Source of the DNA: Acidobacteriota bacterium
GTDB taxonomy: Bacteria; Acidobacteriota; Blastocatellia; Pyrinomonadales; Pyrinomonadaceae
Direction: 5' to 3'
NCBI GenBank assembly: GCA_016716435.1
Contig: JADJWI010000001.1
Coordinates: 434,001 to 498,000, forward strand
Length of the DNA stretch: 64,000 nucleotides
Part shown: piece after piece, positions 63,047 through 64,000 of the stretch
Layout: the number at the start of each line of letters is the position of its first letter
Numbering within the stretch: position 1 is the stretch's first letter
Translations under genes and position numbers: made by a program
The notes under the pieces: generated by a model
The model's database searches: none
The model's input: the letters and a program-made list of their open reading frames with translations, nothing else
Told to the model about the DNA's origin: nothing

Positions 63047-63230
63047 ATGAACTGGGAAACGCATTACCTCGGGGGTCGGAAAAGGGCCGGCACAGGGACC
63101 TGCGGGGGTTGAGTTCATACTTGACCGATTTGCCGAGGGTTGGACCGAGAAGGATATTTTGGACAACTATCCGCGGATCGGAACATCGACGACTGCAGTC
63201 CCCAGCAATGATCGCATTTTTAGCCGATGA
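63047..63230 (+). pseudogene. DUF433 antitoxin-like protein, degenerate
   Basis: ATG 63047 begins MNWETHYLGG, then the frame is lost. In the frame starting near 63075 a conserved core appears (VEFILDRFAEGWTEKDILDNYPRI), typical of the small DUF433 proteins paired with PIN-like toxins. The C-terminal half of the domain does not match and the frame ends at 63228-63230, inside the next gene. It is probably inactive, or the reading is broken by consensus errors. Confidence 0.6.
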
Positions 63231-63503
63231 GCATATTCCGTTCGCGACGATCCGAGCACTCAGGGACGCCGGTTTCACCGTAGTTTCGGTAAGCGAAGAA
63301 TATGCCGCATACAAAGATATTGAGCTTCTTCGGATAGCCAACGAGAGAAATTTGGTCGTCATTACCAATGACAGCGATTTCGGGGCCTTCTTGGAAAGAT
63401 TGAGTTGTGGGGTCTTGCTTTGGCGAATGGCCTCTTCCGGACGTCGGACTTTCGTACGTTCAGTGTCATTTCCCGAACAAAGTTCCGACAGCGACCTTTG
63501 TAA
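63208..63503 (+). pseudogene. DUF5615 PIN-like toxin-type protein, one frameshift
   Basis: ATG 63208 opens IAFLADEHIPFATIRALRDAG, then VVSVSEEYAAYKDIELLRIA and VVITNDSDFGAFLERLSCGV, a PIN-like nuclease pattern with acidic residues at the start (ADEH) and in NDSDFG. After LLWRM, one base is missing or two extra, and the true ending is in another frame: SDFRTFSVISRTKFRQRPL at stop 63501-63503. That ending matches the family closing pattern. It pairs with the upstream DUF433 gene as a candidate toxin-antitoxin module. Confidence 0.7.
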
Positions 63504-63617
63504 CGTTAGTTCTCCCAGGAACTTGGTTGCAATCTTAATTGCGGGCGAATGATTTCACTCGTCTGCTTTGAATTCCCTCTGTGACCACTGTGCTCTCTGT
63601 GATAAATTCTATCTATA

Positions 63618-64000
63618 ATGACCGCACGCCTTAACGTAAACATCGACCACGTCGCCACGATCCGCGAGGCCCGCAAGACCATCGAGCCGAGCATCATAAC
63701 CGCCGCCGTCATCTGCGAACAGGCCGGTGCCAACGGCATTACGGTCCACCTCCGCGGCGACCGCCGGCACATACAGGACCGCGATATTGAGCTGCTCCGC
63801 GACGTCGTCACGACCTACCTTAATGTCGAGATGGCCGCGACCGACGAGATGCTTGCCATCGCCGAACGCACTCGGCCGGACGCCGTCTCGCTTGTACCCG
63901 AAAAAGCCGAACGAGGTGACGACCGAAGGCGGGCTCGACGTTATCGGCAACTTTGACGTGATCAAGAACGCCGTCGAGCGGCTAAAGGCGGCGGGCGTTT
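63618..64000 (+). CDS. pdxJ: Pyridoxine 5'-phosphate synthase, 3' end outside window, one homopolymer frameshift
   Basis: The protein begins with the PdxJ signature [15 protein letters not shown], then [21 protein letters not shown] and [14 protein letters not shown]. The frame written stops at 63956, but the base run GAAAAAG near 63900 has one A too many: with four A the frame reads [26 protein letters not shown] and on past the window edge. It closes the pyridoxine ring in the DXP-dependent vitamin B6 pathway. Confidence in family is high; the frameshift is almost certainly a homopolymer error or very recent. Confidence 0.9.

Noticed and set aside
62353..63552. A glycosyltransferase fused to a DUF5615 toxin-like domain
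   Set aside because: The continuous frame comes from indels. DUF433 sits between in other frames and the DUF5615 has its own start and an ending in a third frame.
1..64000. tRNA or rRNA genes
   Set aside because: No TTCGA-type T-loop with CCA-adjacent acceptor stem or rRNA-like block was found by eye; a covariance-model scan (e.g. tRNAscan-SE) would settle this.

Overview
The window reads as chromosome from a free-living, didermic heterotroph. The best guess is Acidobacteriota, class Blastocatellia (Pyrinomonadaceae-like). This rests on gene content, not on a marker tree: a DUF1800/DUF1501 secreted pair, an ACT-domain malic enzyme, a YpdA-like disulfide reductase, PilT with PilZ proteins, PgpH, and several secreted proteins ending in the same carboxypeptidase-regulatory-like domain. 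There is no rRNA gene, prophage, CRISPR array or insertion sequence, and I found no tRNA gene by eye.

Layout. 0-0.9 kb: end of meaB plus methylmalonyl-CoA epimerase. 0.9-9.1 kb: a parvulin-type isomerase, a metallo-hydrolase, frameshifted MTA phosphorylase, two glyoxalase-fold proteins, a PfkB kinase and fabI. 9.1-9.4 kb: a block of 9-base repeats in two opposite-facing arms. 9.4-14.9 kb: LOG protein, cutA, gyrA and two tandem PilZ proteins. 14.9-17.5 kb: a Ser/Thr kinase and an AlkA-type glycosylase, both full of single-base indels. 17.7-25.1 kb: DUF1800/DUF1501 pair, Uma2 remnant, class A beta-lactamase lipoprotein, NHL-repeat protein. 25.4-37.6 kb: pilT, a structured leader plus rpsA and an HU gene, pgpH, hflX, malic enzyme, a PAQR-family protein and a beta-helix secreted protein. 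37.6-49.8 kb: two-component system, recQ, disulfide reductase, YgfZ, uracil-DNA glycosylase, mrp. 49.9-55.8 kb: an A-type Fe-S carrier, NlpC/P60 peptidase, subtilisin and two paralogous secreted proteins. 55.9-62.2 kb (minus strand): accC, membrane proteins, CDP-alcohol transferase, greA, pfkA, C-terminal processing protease. 62.3-64 kb: truncated glycosyltransferase, broken DUF433/DUF5615 pair, start of pdxJ.

Striking non-coding signals. A pseudoknot-capable leader lies between a sigma70-like promoter and rpsA. A 54-56 base palindromic element occurs twice, each time inside a coding frame and in opposite orientation relative to the gene. A 9-base tandem repeat faces its own reverse complement after fabI. 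A perfect 11-base inverted repeat encloses an anti-Shine-Dalgarno sequence upstream of a secreted protein.

Data-quality caution. At least ten loci need single-base indels to restore a conserved protein. All lie in the first 25 kb or the last 3 kb; the middle 36 kb has none that I could see. Because each restored segment still looks well conserved, consensus error or very recent mutation is more likely than old decay.
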